The notes: generated by a model not told the origin, from the sequence alone. DNA of 64,000 nt from Sulfurimonas sp. (GCA_028684815.1 JAQUFE010000008.1:1-64000); one strand, 5' to 3'. Positions 8,507-17,576 are shown, counted from the first letter of the stretch. Made by a program: numbers and translations.

Positions 8507-8998
8507 TTATATATACTTTTTAGTTAACTTTTTTATTTTTTTATATATCTTATCAAAGTCCGTTGAGTAAACTCTTGTGCTTGCTATGGCTGTTATAAAG
8601 TTTGTATCCCTGTTCCACCTAGGAACTAGATGCATGTGAATGTGCTCAGCTATCCCAGCTCCTGCATCTTTACCTAAGTTCATACCGATATTTACGCCCT
8701 TTGCACCCAAACCCTCTTTTAAAAGTCTAACGCCCTTTTGAGCCAAAAGACTCATATGTAACCACGTTGTCTCATCCAACTCTTCTAGCTTGTCAGTATG
8801 TTTGTGAGGGATTATCATAAAGTGCCCTGGAGTGTAAGGATATATATTCATCACCATAAAACAGTGCTCATCTCTGTAGAGAACATGCGATTTTTTATCC
8901 TCTTTTGCATGAGTGCTTATATGACAAAAAACACAACCCTCTATCTTTTTACCAGCAATATAATCATCTCTCCACGGCGCATATAAAATATCTTTCAT
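8507..8998 (-). CDS. HIT family nucleotide-binding hydrolase
   Basis: HIT proteins hydrolyse or transfer nucleotides from nucleotide-phosphate conjugates. The triad motif HIHMHLVPRW lies near residue 117, and GVNIGMNLGKDAGAGIAEH before it is typical of the Fhit/AP4A-phosphorylase-like branch. A Cys pair near residues 20-25 (GCVFCHIS) and His residues nearby suggest a structural zinc site. The track start is 9004, but the in-frame ATG at 8998 has GAGAG at a better spacing (about 6 nt). It is convergent with the small ORF, with only 2 nt between the stops. Confidence 0.85.
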   Translation of the reverse strand: MKDILYAPWRDDYIAGKKIEGCVFCHISTHAKEDKKSHVLYRDEHCFMVMNIYPYTPGHFMIIPHKHTDKLEELDETTWLHMSLLAQKGVRLLKEGLGAKGVNIGMNLGKDAGAGIAEHIHMHLVPRWNRDTNFITAIASTRVYSTDFDKIYKKIKKLTKKYI

Positions 8999-9114
8999 CT
9001 TCATCTCTCTTTTTATTTTCTAACTATAGTTTAGTCCATTACTCTATAAAAAGAGATAACTTTACTAATATATATAAAGATAAGCATTATGAAGCTCTTA
9101 AAATTCACAATACT

Positions 9115-9250
9115 TTTCGCAAATGATGGTTTGTAAACCATTAAAGTTTTAATGGCTTTTCGCAAGCGATGCTTTTTACGTCCTTAAAGTTTCAATCACT
9201 TTTCGGAAGCGATGCTTTTAGGAATGCTAACCAATGGCATTCTCCACTGT
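9115..9250. repeat. Family B palindromic repeat pieces
   Basis: The pieces TTTTCGCAAGCGATGCTTTT and TTTTCGGAAGCGATGCTTTT, then GGAATGCTAACCAATGGCATTC, occur here. Related pieces are found at 14.60, 37.4 and 62.9 kb. The last piece is itself an imperfect palindrome. No coding potential is seen between 9005 and 9384. Confidence 0.6.
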
Positions 9251-9268
9251 GAGGCTTTGAAGCCTACA

Positions 9269-9385
9269 ATTGAGCCTTCTGATTAATATCTAAACTAGAT
9301 TCCGTGTCAAGCACGGAATGACGGAACACTGGTCATCCTGAACTTGATTCAGGATCTACCTTAATAATTGTTCAGAGTACTCAAT
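9269..9385 (-). repeat. Family A hairpin repeat, copy 2 (inverted)
   Basis: This copy runs from ATTGAGCCTTCTGATTAA to TTCAGAGTACTCAAT, inverted relative to copy 1. It contains ATTCCGTG-TCAAG-CACGGAAT and the hairpin CATCCTGAA-CTTGA-TTCAGGATC. It ends at the stop codon of dctM. Confidence 0.88.
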
Positions 9386-10668
9386 CATACAAAAGCAAAA
9401 ACCAAGATTGGAAAGGTGATAACTAACCCTAGTGCTAGGAGTTGTAGAAGTATAAAAGGGATGATGCCTCTGTATATTTCACTAGTGCTCACACTATCCC
9501 CAGCTACGCCTTTTAGAAAAAAGAGCGCTAGTCCAAAAGGTGGCGTTAAAAAAGAGGCTTGAAGATTTAGCGCTATAAGGATTGCAAACCAGAGAGGGTC
9601 GATGCCAAAGCCTATCATAACAGGGACTAAGATTGGTACGATGATAAAAGATATCTCTATAAAATCTATAAAAAAACCAACTACAAAGATGACGAGCATT
9701 GAGATTGCTATAAAAAACCAGACATTTCCTATATCTTCATGAAAAAACTCAACTATAGCGTCAGTTCCTCCAAGCTCATTAAAGACAAGAGAAAATGCAG
9801 TAGATGCGATGAGTATCATAAATATCATACCGCTTAGTTTCACACTTCCTAGCGAGGCGTACTTTAGCATCTCAAAGTTAAGTGACTTGTTTATAACACT
9901 TAAAATTATCGCACCGATAACGCCAAAAGCGGCAGACTCAGTAGGAGATGCAATGCCTGCAAAGATACTTCCTAGGACTGAGAACATCAAAAGAAGTGGC
10001 GGAATTATAGAGAGAAGTATCTCTTTTATAGATACTTCTTTAACCTCTTTTGGGATTGGAGCTAATTCTGGAGAAAAATAGGAGCGGACTAAAATATATA
10101 CGATGTAGAGAGTAACAAGAAGAGCTCCTGGCAAAACTGCACCCATAAACAACTCGCCCACACCAACACTCATAACATCGCCTAAGATGATTAGAATGAT
10201 GGAAGGAGGTATGATTTGTCCGAGTGTTCCAGATGCTACGATGGTCGAAGATGCCAAAGATTTGTCATATCCAGCGCGAAGCATAAGTGGAAGTGCAATA
10301 ACGCTCATCATTACCACAGATGCAGAGACTATGCCAGTTGAAGCTGCGAGCATCGCACCGACTAAAACTACACTAACAGCCAAGCCCCCACGGACATCAC
10401 GAAACAGAGCACTCATGGAGACTAGAAGCCTCTCTGCCATTTTTGATTTCTCTAGTATAAGCCCCATTGCAATAAAGAGTGGAACTGCCATCAGCGTTGA
10501 GTTGCTCATGATTCCATAGATGCGAAGAGATAAAATATCAAAGATGCCAAAGCCTAACTCTGGTATAAAAAAAGCAAAAACGATTGCAACACTTCCAAAA
10601 ACAAAAGCAACAGGGATGCCCAAAAGTAGAAGTGCTAAAATAGTTATAAATATAGCTATAGCCATCAT
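9385..10668 (-). CDS. dctM: TRAP transporter large permease (DctM)
   Basis: This is the 427-residue, roughly 12-helix membrane subunit of a tripartite, sodium-driven transporter. Family signatures include GIPVAFVFGSVAIVFAF at the N-terminus, LFIAMGLILEKS, GILVVGAM-like glycine-rich helices, SGTLGQIIPPSI and TPPFGLALFFLKG near the C-terminus. The start overlaps the dctQ stop by 4 nt. These transporters import dicarboxylates or other organic acids; the substrate is set by the periplasmic DctP protein, which is not encoded nearby. Confidence 0.92.
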   Translation of the reverse strand: MMAIAIFITILALLLLGIPVAFVFGSVAIVFAFFIPELGFGIFDILSLRIYGIMSNSTLMAVPLFIAMGLILEKSKMAERLLVSMSALFRDVRGGLAVSVVLVGAMLAASTGIVSASVVMMSVIALPLMLRAGYDKSLASSTIVASGTLGQIIPPSIILIILGDVMSVGVGELFMGAVLPGALLVTLYIVYILVRSYFSPELAPIPKEVKEVSIKEILLSIIPPLLLMFSVLGSIFAGIASPTESAAFGVIGAIILSVINKSLNFEMLKYASLGSVKLSGMIFMILIASTAFSLVFNELGGTDAIVEFFHEDIGNVWFFIAISMLVIFVVGFFIDFIEISFIIVPILVPVMIGFGIDPLWFAILIALNLQASFLTPPFGLALFFLKGVAGDSVSTSEIYRGIIPFILLQLLALGLVITFPILVFAFV

Positions 10669-11189
10669 AACTCTATAGCCTCATTATAATCTTTGAACTC
10701 ATTACTCTTTGTAGCATCTCTTAAACTTTGGATATCTTTGTAGGCTTCATTGATGGCAACAAGAGCCAAAAAAGCAAAGGAGATGGGAAGAAGTGACTTG
10801 ACTAAAAATCTATACTCTAAACCTCCAGGGTTTGATGAGGCTTCGTTTTGAGCAAAGCTCAAAGCTACAAAATCTATGCCGATATAGACTATCATACATG
10901 AAAAAGGAAGCACAAAAAAAAGTGAGGAGATAATGTTTATAATGGTTTTTTTCTTCTTTGAGTATGAGGCATAAAATATATCTACCCTAACATGAGCATT
11001 CTCCCTTAGAGTATAAGCTATCCCAAAAAGAACTACCACATCAAAGAGATGCCATTCAAGCTCCTGAAGTGCTACAGAACCGCTTGAAAATATGTAGCGA
11101 GCACTAGCGTCATAAACCACAAGCAAAACTAAAAAACCCAAGATAAAAGCTGTAAAATACCCTAAATATTTTATACTTTTATCTATCAT
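10665..11189 (-). CDS. dctQ: TRAP transporter small permease (DctQ)
   Basis: The 174-residue protein has four predicted membrane helices. It contains the family pattern ARYIFSSGSVALQELEWHLFD, then LFGIAYTLRENAHVRVDIFY. It pairs with DctM in the inner membrane, and the two genes overlap. It begins 2 nt after murF ends, so the permease pair is at the tail of the ddl-hydrolase-murF run. The C-terminal 30 residues are charged and cytoplasmic. The solute-binding DctP subunit is missing from the cluster. Confidence 0.9.
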   Translation of the reverse strand: MIDKSIKYLGYFTAFILGFLVLLVVYDASARYIFSSGSVALQELEWHLFDVVVLFGIAYTLRENAHVRVDIFYASYSKKKKTIINIISSLFFVLPFSCMIVYIGIDFVALSFAQNEASSNPGGLEYRFLVKSLLPISFAFLALVAINEAYKDIQSLRDATKSNEFKDYNEAIEL

Positions 11190-11191
11190 AT

Positions 11192-12634
11192 CTATATGAA
11201 ATTAGGTGCATCATTTGCAAAGAGGATGATGTCTCCAGCTTTTGTCTGAGATGCTAAGACATCTTGGATTTTTGACTTATCGCTAAGCATGATTTTGTTT
11301 TTCACAGTAATGTTTTTCTCAAATAGTTTTGCATTTAGTGAGCCTGTAACTATAACTATATCAAAGACTGCATTTATCTCTTTTATAAGTTCTAAGTTTA
11401 ACTCATCACTGCTCTCAACAAGTCCAGGTGTTACTATAACTTTTCTGCCATCATGAAGTGAGCAGAGTCTGATGCTCTCTCTCATACCATCAATGTTTCC
11501 GTTATATCCATCATCTAGGATGATTTTTCCGCCAGCTACTATTTTTTCTAACCTATGTTCTACTGGTTTTAGCTTTGCGACGGCTTTCATAATCTCGTCT
11601 TGACTTAGTCCAAAAGTCTTAGCAATTTGCACGGCCACTTCAATGTTGTTGGCTTGAAATGCACCTAGAACCTTAGTATGCAGTTTTAAACTTTCATCAC
11701 CAAACTTCATCTCAAAAGTAGTCCCCTCAAGCGTAGCATCTACATTTAAAACTCCATCACCAAAAAAAGTGACCCTTTCGTGTGGTTCATCTGTAACAGA
11801 GTTGTGTATATAGGCTTTTTTGAGTCTTGGAGACTGCATGATTTCGAGTTTTGTAGCTATGATATTTCTTAAAGATTTAAAGTACTCTATGTGAGCTTCT
11901 CCAACTTTGCCAACAACCGCAATCTGAGGCTCTAAAAAGAGAGTTATCTCGTAAATATCTCCACTCTCTCTAGCTCCAGCTTCACAAATATAAACTTCTA
12001 CATCACTCGGTAGTGACTCATTTATATCACGAATGATGCCTCCTAGTGTGTTTACACTTCTTGGAGTTGCATGAACCTTGTACTTTTGTGAGAGAATCTG
12101 CTCTACAAAGTTTTTTATACTTGTTTTTCCATAACTTCCTGTTATACAAACAATTTCTAGCTCGTTTATAGAGTTTAACTTCTTTTTTGCTTCTTTATAA
12201 AACGCCATAAAAAGGAACTTCTCTATCATCACACTACCTATATAAGCCAGTGCTATAGGCATAAAAACTCCATAAACCTCACAAGCATCTTTTAATGTAC
12301 AAAGTACATCTTGAAAAAGGGTCAAAGAGACTAAGAGTATAAGAAATCTTTTAACACGCCATGTGAGAACTAGCTTCTTATCTAACTTTTTATACCAAAC
12401 AAAAGTTGCAGGAAGGAGTGCAAAGTAGAAGAAGATTGGAAAAAATCCAGCAGTCGTATAGTAGGCAATAAAGGGGACTAAAAAGTAAACAATATGCCAG
12501 TGAGGTTTATGGTGTTTTAGTATTACCCTTGTGAGTTTATAGTCATACCATTGTAGGTTTGTTATAAGATACCATCCCAAAGTTGTAACAAATAAAACAT
12601 TTGTTACAAAGGATAAAAGTAACATGAAGTCCAT
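11192..12634 (-). CDS. murF: UDP-MurNAc-tripeptide:D-Ala-D-Ala ligase with N-terminal membrane region
   Basis: MurF adds D-Ala-D-Ala to the peptidoglycan precursor using ATP. The Mur-ligase P-loop is GSYGKTS (Lys 170), followed by VEVYICEAGARESGDI and ILDDGYNGNIDGMRESI in the C-terminal domain. The usual N-terminal substrate domain is replaced by about 145 residues with several hydrophobic segments (about 5-25, 50-78, 97-112 and 122-145). This membrane-anchored layout is seen in Campylobacterota. It follows the hydrolase with a 1-nt stop/start overlap, and ddl, whose product supplies its substrate, is two genes upstream. Confidence 0.9.
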   Translation of the reverse strand: MDFMLLLSFVTNVLFVTTLGWYLITNLQWYDYKLTRVILKHHKPHWHIVYFLVPFIAYYTTAGFFPIFFYFALLPATFVWYKKLDKKLVLTWRVKRFLILLVSLTLFQDVLCTLKDACEVYGVFMPIALAYIGSVMIEKFLFMAFYKEAKKKLNSINELEIVCITGSYGKTSIKNFVEQILSQKYKVHATPRSVNTLGGIIRDINESLPSDVEVYICEAGARESGDIYEITLFLEPQIAVVGKVGEAHIEYFKSLRNIIATKLEIMQSPRLKKAYIHNSVTDEPHERVTFFGDGVLNVDATLEGTTFEMKFGDESLKLHTKVLGAFQANNIEVAVQIAKTFGLSQDEIMKAVAKLKPVEHRLEKIVAGGKIILDDGYNGNIDGMRESIRLCSLHDGRKVIVTPGLVESSDELNLELIKEINAVFDIVIVTGSLNAKLFEKNITVKNKIMLSDKSKIQDVLASQTKAGDIILFANDAPNFI

Positions 12635-13371
12635 TATTTATGCTCCAAAGTTTTTAAAAAAATATTTTTTATCTCATTTGAGACTTCTTTAGCATGATTC
12701 ATAAAAAAGTAGTGATCTCCATCATAGATTTTTAGAGTTGAATCTTTTAAAAGTTTTTGCATCTTATGTGCAATACTCAGTGGCGTAGCTGTGTCTTTAT
12801 CTCCCCAGCAAAGCAGTGTTTTAGCATCACTTGAGCTAAACTCTTCACTCAAATCTTCATCTATAACATTTTTAAAAGTCTGATACATCGGCTCACTCAA
12901 ACTCTTTGCATCTTCAGCCACAAAGAGTGAACGAAACTTTGCAAGTCCAAAGAGTTTAAATAGTTTATATATAGCTATCTTAAGTCTTATTTTTAATGGT
13001 TTTGGCACCATAATTCCAGTACTTCCAACAAGTATAAGAACCTTTGGTTCAAGTAAGAGAGCAACTTTTCCACCAAAAGAGTGCCCTAAGATGATATCTT
13101 TTGAAGCATTTATATGAATCATAAAAAGTTCAACTATTCTTGCATAGTCTTTAGTATTTAGTGCCACACAAGAGGTACTTTTACCAAATCCTGGTAGATC
13201 TATATAGATATGCCTAAATGCACTCATATATGGATGAAATGAGTTCTTCATAAGCTCTTTATTGCTTCCCCAACCAGGTAAAATTATCAAGTCAACTGGC
13301 GCTTCAGGGTTTAGTATCTCATAGCTTATATCAAAAGTGTGCTGATTATACTGGATAGACTTTAGAGCCAT
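12634..13371 (-). CDS. Alpha/beta hydrolase
   Basis: The 245-residue protein has the alpha/beta-hydrolase fold. It shows an oxyanion region LPGWGSNKE, the IDLPGFGKS strand, nucleophile elbow GHSFGG (Ser 98), an Asp near CWGDKDTATP and the catalytic His in DGDHYFFMNH. It is sandwiched between ddl and murF, touching both genes end to end, an order conserved in Campylobacterota. A role linked to the cell wall or to carboxylester turnover is inferred from context only; the substrate is unknown. Confidence 0.85.
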   Translation of the reverse strand: MALKSIQYNQHTFDISYEILNPEAPVDLIILPGWGSNKELMKNSFHPYMSAFRHIYIDLPGFGKSTSCVALNTKDYARIVELFMIHINASKDIILGHSFGGKVALLLEPKVLILVGSTGIMVPKPLKIRLKIAIYKLFKLFGLAKFRSLFVAEDAKSLSEPMYQTFKNVIDEDLSEEFSSSDAKTLLCWGDKDTATPLSIAHKMQKLLKDSTLKIYDGDHYFFMNHAKEVSNEIKNIFLKTLEHK

Positions 13372-14408
13372 TATTTACCTTTTGCCTTTGAAATTGAGTG
13401 AATATAGTCGTAGTTTGTTTTTGCTCTTCTTTGTGTGGGAAGAGATGAAGTTAGTAGTTCTAGGGAAGCTTTAAAATCATCAAAAAGATAGTTAGCCATA
13501 GAACCTGGGATTGGATTTACCTCGTTTAGATAAACTTCTGAATTTAGAACAAAAAAGTCACATCTAATGAGTGCGCCCTCAAAGAGATTTTCATAGATTT
13601 TCTCAAATGTTGACTTTAATTTTGCTTCAATTGCTGGGCTTAGTTCTGCTTTTTCCACACTCCCAGAACGAGAAAAATCCATATACTTTTTTTCAAAGTC
13701 TAAAAATTCATTTTTTTGTGGCTCTTCTATTATAGAGAAGTGAAACTCTCCTTTTGCCATAAATCCAGCTAGATTGTACTCTTTTATACCACACATAAAA
13801 GGCTCTATTATAACTGACTTATCAAACTCAAAAGCGACATCTAAAGCGTAGTCTAACTCACTCTCTTCCTTTACTATGCTAACACCAATAGAACTTCCAA
13901 GTCTTGCAGGCTTAACTATAATTGGGTACTTTATATTTATATTTTTATGTTCATTTGATGAGAGAACTTCATACTCTATGGTCTTGATTTTTTTAGCTTC
14001 GCAAAGCCATTTTGTATATCTCTTATCATAAGAAAAAACACTAGCATCTACCCTAGGCCCGATATACTTAATATCAAAAAAATCAAGCAAAGATGCAATA
14101 GTTCCATCTTCTCCATCAGCTCCATGAATAAGGTTTAAAACAACACCCGCATGTTTAGTTGAGCTAAACATTCCTTTTTGCTCAAAGTAGCCATTTGTAA
14201 GATTTACTTGTGGCATCCCTTTATGTTCACCTCTAGAAAAGGTGTTAGCCTTCATCTTTGATGGTTCTATAAGATAAAACTTATGATCTTGGTCACAAAA
14301 TATAAAAGTTAGTTCATATGTTGATAGCTTTTCTCTTAAAGTTATGGCGCTTACTATGCTAATTTCATGTTCAAAACTAGCCCCACCAAATAAAATTGTT
14401 AATTTCAA
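13371..14408 (-). CDS. ddl: D-alanine--D-alanine ligase
   Basis: Ddl joins two D-alanines with ATP, feeding MurF downstream. The N-terminus reads LTILFGGASFEHEISIVSA, and later motifs include LIHGADGEDGTIASLLD, YPIIVKPARLGSSIGVS in the ATP-grasp region and YLNEVNPIPGSMA for magnesium binding. At 345 residues it is normal. The start codon is TTG at 14408; no ATG is suitable. Its Shine-Dalgarno (AAGGA, 8 nt upstream) is supplied by a family L leader, so expression is probably shaped by that structure. First gene of the ddl-hydrolase-murF-dctQM run. Confidence 0.95.
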   Translation of the reverse strand: MKLTILFGGASFEHEISIVSAITLREKLSTYELTFIFCDQDHKFYLIEPSKMKANTFSRGEHKGMPQVNLTNGYFEQKGMFSSTKHAGVVLNLIHGADGEDGTIASLLDFFDIKYIGPRVDASVFSYDKRYTKWLCEAKKIKTIEYEVLSSNEHKNINIKYPIIVKPARLGSSIGVSIVKEESELDYALDVAFEFDKSVIIEPFMCGIKEYNLAGFMAKGEFHFSIIEEPQKNEFLDFEKKYMDFSRSGSVEKAELSPAIEAKLKSTFEKIYENLFEGALIRCDFFVLNSEVYLNEVNPIPGSMANYLFDDFKASLELLTSSLPTQRRAKTNYDYIHSISKAKGK

Positions 14409-14416
14409 AATAGATT

Positions 14417-14696
14417 TCCTTAATTTTATTTTATAAAATGAAGGAAGCCCTTCATCTTATTTGTCCGTAGAAGGAACAAGTCCCTTCTACTTCGCTCACG
14501 CCGCTGAGACGACTAAAGCTAGCTCTTTAAAAAAAGAGCAGAATTATTTGTCCGTAAAAGGAACAACTCCCTTCTACTTCGCTCACGCCGCTGAGACGAC
14601 TCATCGTGGGAATGCCATTGGTTAGCATTCCTAAAAGCTAGCTCTTTAAAAAAAGAGCAGAATTATTTGTCCGTAAAAGGAACAACTCCCTTATAC
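14417..14696 (-). repeat. Family L structured leader, ddl copy (tandem)
   Basis: In ddl sense, an ~87-bp module is present about three times (TTGTCCG anchors at 14461, 14548 and 14668), the middle step enlarged by 33 bp of family B sequence (GGAATGCTAACCAATGGCAT). The gene-proximal unit has stem 1 GTAGAAGG-GACTTGTT-CCTTCTAC and stem 2 ATGAAGG-GCTT-CCTTCAT. Next comes TTTTATAAAATAAAATTAAGGA, whose end is the ddl ribosome site. A CTCTTT-TTTTTA-AAGAG stem separates the modules. This accounts for nearly all of 14409-14716. Confidence 0.8.
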
Positions 14697-14716
14697 ATTT
14701 GTTTAAACTGCTATTC

Positions 14717-15064
14717 TCACTGAGTTTTGATAAAAATTTCTTTGTATTTTTCTTCATCCCAGCCAACAATAACACTCTCTTTATACTCAATTATAGGTCT
14801 TTTAAAAAGCATATTTTCTTTGCAAAGCCACTCTCTTTTTGCATCTGAATCAAGATTTAAATCTTTTAACTTTAGAGTTCTGTATTTTGTTCCACGACTG
14901 TTAAAAAGTGTGTCTATATCTTCATGTTTTAGCCAATAGTCCAGCTCTTTAGAGCCCACAGAAACTTTTTTAAAATCAACAAACTCTATCTCAATATCGT
15001 TGTCTTTAAAGAACTTTCTAGCGCTTCTAACACTGCCACAGGTTGGTATACCATATAGTTTCAT
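14717..15064 (-). CDS. ArsC/Spx-like thioredoxin-fold protein
   Basis: The 115-residue protein begins MKLYGIPTCGSVRSARKFF. The single Cys 9 sits in the place of the ArsC/YffB/Spx family active site, without a CxxC partner. FNSRGTKYRTLKL and FKRPIIEYKESVIVGWDEEKY match the rest of the fold, with the Arg after FK typical of YffB/ArsC. It may be a reductase-like protein of unknown substrate; true arsenate reduction is not supported by any ars gene nearby. It lies 37 nt after ruvA and may share its transcript. Confidence 0.8.
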   Translation of the reverse strand: MKLYGIPTCGSVRSARKFFKDNDIEIEFVDFKKVSVGSKELDYWLKHEDIDTLFNSRGTKYRTLKLKDLNLDSDAKREWLCKENMLFKRPIIEYKESVIVGWDEEKYKEIFIKTQ

Positions 15065-15101
15065 AGTTACAAATCCTTGTTTTAAAACCCGGATTATAGC
15101 A

Positions 15102-15668
15102 TTAAATAGTTTGAAGTTGTTTTAGAGCCTCTTTTACAAGTAGTGAAGTGTCTTCACTAGAACATGAACTAAGAGCTTTGGAGATTTTATCTTTTTTAAA
15201 TCCTAGTGATTGGAGTGCTTCGCTAGCTTCATTAAAGGCTTTAGTCTTTGGAACTTCTGCAGATGACATAAGTTCTGCGTCAAAACCACTAAGCTCTACT
15301 AAAATCCGCCCTGCACTCTTAGGTCCGATGCCAGGGACTTTTTTTAGACCATTTATATCTTTATTATTTATTAGAACTGCAAACTGATTAGGAGTGAAAG
15401 TTGAGCATATTGCCGTTGCAACTTTAGGACCAACTCCGCTTATTTTTATAAGCATCTCAAACATCTTCTTCTCTTGAATATCTAAAAAACCAAAAAGAAG
15501 TTGCGCATCTTCGCGGACTATATGTCTTGTAAAGAGTTTTATCTTGTCATCTCCTAGTGCGGAGAAAGTATGAAGAGAGATAAAAACCTCATAAACTACA
15601 CCATTAACATCAACATGAACTAAACTCGGCTCTTTATGTACAATTTTGCCATTTAACCCTACTATCAT
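15102..15668 (-). CDS. ruvA: Holliday junction DNA helicase subunit RuvA
   Basis: RuvA binds four-way DNA junctions and loads the RuvB motor for branch migration. The 188-residue protein starts MIVGLNGKIVHKEPSLVHVDVNG (OB fold). It has tandem helix-hairpin-helix motifs LIKISGVGPKVA and LKKVPGIGPKSAGRI, and a C-terminal RuvB-binding domain near 140-188. It starts exactly one base after fapA ends. ruvB and ruvC are not in the window. Confidence 0.96.
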   Translation of the reverse strand: MIVGLNGKIVHKEPSLVHVDVNGVVYEVFISLHTFSALGDDKIKLFTRHIVREDAQLLFGFLDIQEKKMFEMLIKISGVGPKVATAICSTFTPNQFAVLINNKDINGLKKVPGIGPKSAGRILVELSGFDAELMSSAEVPKTKAFNEASEALQSLGFKKDKISKALSSCSSEDTSLLVKEALKQLQTI

Positions 15669-17576
15669 CTACTCTTTCACCGCCTCTATTTTATATACAC
15701 CATCATCTACTTCTACTATCGCAAAAATTTTATCAGGTGAGCCTTCATTTGGTATATACGAGACTTCCATAGGTGGATCTACTAGCCTAAATATTATCTC
15801 ATTATGCCCCACCCATCTATCTCTATTTATGATTCTTGCGTTAAAAATGTTGTCTTGAAAAGAAGCAGTTTTTGTTGTTAAGAGAGTTAAATGATCTTTT
15901 TTTGATATATATTCTTTTTCTATCTTAGATAAATATTCTTTAGCTTTTTTAAACTTACTATACTGCTTTACAAAAGAAGAAGGCATTTTTACATTGTTTT
16001 TTTTATAGTTAATAAGTCGTCTTCTTACATCTTCAAAATTTTTTTGATTTTTTTGAACTATCTCCGTGTACTCTTTTATCTCTTTTTTTATGTTTTTCAC
16101 ATTGTTTTCTAACTTGGAGATATCTTCTTTGTTTTGTTCTAAGCCTTTTTTAATAGAACCTTTAAGGAGTGGATCTATTATAAAAGTGTTTTCACTACCT
16201 TGAAGTTTTTTTATCTCAATAAACCTAGATGCTGTAGCATTTACATAGGAGCCACAACTCTCTAAAGTTATCTCTTTTGCCCTTATATTTCCACCTACGC
16301 ATTGAGCGATATCGACAATCTCCCCTTCTACTTCCCCATGTTCTAGTCTTGTTATATGGATATTTTTTCCATATGCCCTTCCTTTATGAATATTGATGCG
16401 CAGATTCTCAGCTGTCATAGTAGCTGTCTTATGTGTTTGTCCGCCTACAGTTGCTTTAAGAGCTATAACTTGAGCATTTGGTCCGACATTTCCCTCTATC
16501 TCTATCTCACTGACTTCAACTTTCATGCCAGTTCCGATAGCATCTTTCATTACATCGCTCTCTTTTACGCTCATACTCACATCAGAGTCAATACCAGCAT
16601 GAATATTACCAGTAGTCTTAAAACTAATCTCGCCAACGTCTATATCAGATTTTATAGTATAAGCGTTTGCATCAAATACTACATATCCATTTTCAACAGC
16701 CCTATATTCTATTTTATCATCACTATCTATTATTTGGATTGTAGCATCTGTGCTAAAGCTTGGAGTATTTGATTCTAGTGGTTCTTTGGGTTCTAAAAAC
16801 TCACCTCTACAGTTTCTACCAGGCTTTCCCTTTTTAGCTTTAATGTACTCCATAAGAAGTTCATCTTTTTTAACACTCTTTATAAAACCCCTGTTTGCAT
16901 AGTCTACTTTTTCATTTTCACTAATGTTTTCTTTTTTTTCATAGTGTAGTATTAAAGCATCATTTCTTGTAGGTACAGGTTCATGAGATTCAGCTACAAG
17001 ATGCACCTCACTTTTTTCATATTTTACACTCTCTTGGACCATTACATAGGCCACTATTTTAGACACAACACTTGGCAGCATTGTGTCAAAAACATTTATA
17101 AGAATGTTCGCACGAGCTTTACTTTTGTTTATAAGAGTGACTAAATCTTGTTCAAAATTTTTGTTATATGTAACTTCTGAATCTTCTCTTATTCCTAAAT
17201 AAACCTTACACTTGGTAGCATTTGCGCCTATTGTTAGATGAAAATCTTTATATGGCTCATTTTGTATTTTAGAAAACATCTCTATCTCATACATCTGTTT
17301 TATTTGAAAATTTTTGTTGAGTAGATTCTCCTCAGTTAGTAGTGTTTGAAGTTCATGATTTGTAACTTCTTCCCATTCTATCTCTTGATTATCTTTATTT
17401 AGTCTTGTATATGTTTGAACATCAAGCACATTAAAATCAATAGAACCAATACTTACTTCATTGCTCTTAGCAACAGAAATCAACTCTTTTGCAACATTAT
17501 GAGTTCGCACAATAGTTGGACGAATCTTAGTTTGTGATGATTGAGTATCTTTTTTGCCAGAAGCAAAGACTGCCAT
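15669..17576 (-). CDS. FapA/DUF342 family protein
   Basis: This 635-residue cytoplasmic protein carries the FapA (DUF342) region, a right-handed parallel beta-helix with markers GKPGRNCRGEFL near 243 and ENGYVVFD. Repetitive strands such as GNIHAGIDSDVSMSVKESDV, VGPNAQVIALKATVGGQ and GEVEGEIVDIAQCVGGNIRAKEI follow. Residues about 475-580 form a Lys/Glu-rich coiled coil. FapA homologues influence polar flagellum placement in some bacteria. Here it is translationally close to ruvA (0 nt gap), an order seen in related genomes. The exact role in this organism is inferred. Confidence 0.8.
   Translation of the reverse strand: MAVFASGKKDTQSSQTKIRPTIVRTHNVAKELISVAKSNEVSIGSIDFNVLDVQTYTRLNKDNQEIEWEEVTNHELQTLLTEENLLNKNFQIKQMYEIEMFSKIQNEPYKDFHLTIGANATKCKVYLGIREDSEVTYNKNFEQDLVTLINKSKARANILINVFDTMLPSVVSKIVAYVMVQESVKYEKSEVHLVAESHEPVPTRNDALILHYEKKENISENEKVDYANRGFIKSVKKDELLMEYIKAKKGKPGRNCRGEFLEPKEPLESNTPSFSTDATIQIIDSDDKIEYRAVENGYVVFDANAYTIKSDIDVGEISFKTTGNIHAGIDSDVSMSVKESDVMKDAIGTGMKVEVSEIEIEGNVGPNAQVIALKATVGGQTHKTATMTAENLRINIHKGRAYGKNIHITRLEHGEVEGEIVDIAQCVGGNIRAKEITLESCGSYVNATASRFIEIKKLQGSENTFIIDPLLKGSIKKGLEQNKEDISKLENNVKNIKKEIKEYTEIVQKNQKNFEDVRRRLINYKKNNVKMPSSFVKQYSKFKKAKEYLSKIEKEYISKKDHLTLLTTKTASFQDNIFNARIINRDRWVGHNEIIFRLVDPPMEVSYIPNEGSPDKIFAIVEVDDGVYKIEAVKE

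Noticed and set aside
8905-9126. 73-aa plus-strand ORF over the HIT gene start
   Set aside because: It is mostly antisense to the HIT gene and runs into repeat DNA; no ribosome site is seen.
14461-14690. Regular repeats before ddl as a possible CRISPR array
   Set aside because: Units are long (about 87 bp), only about three copies, unequal spacing, and no cas genes are near; they are family L modules.
14717-15064. True arsenate reductase
   Set aside because: No arsenic resistance genes are near, and the single-Cys motif is shared with YffB/Spx-type proteins of other function.
16356-16772. 138-aa plus-strand ORF
   Set aside because: It is antisense to fapA, and its Ser/Ile/Tyr-rich composition is typical of a shadow frame.
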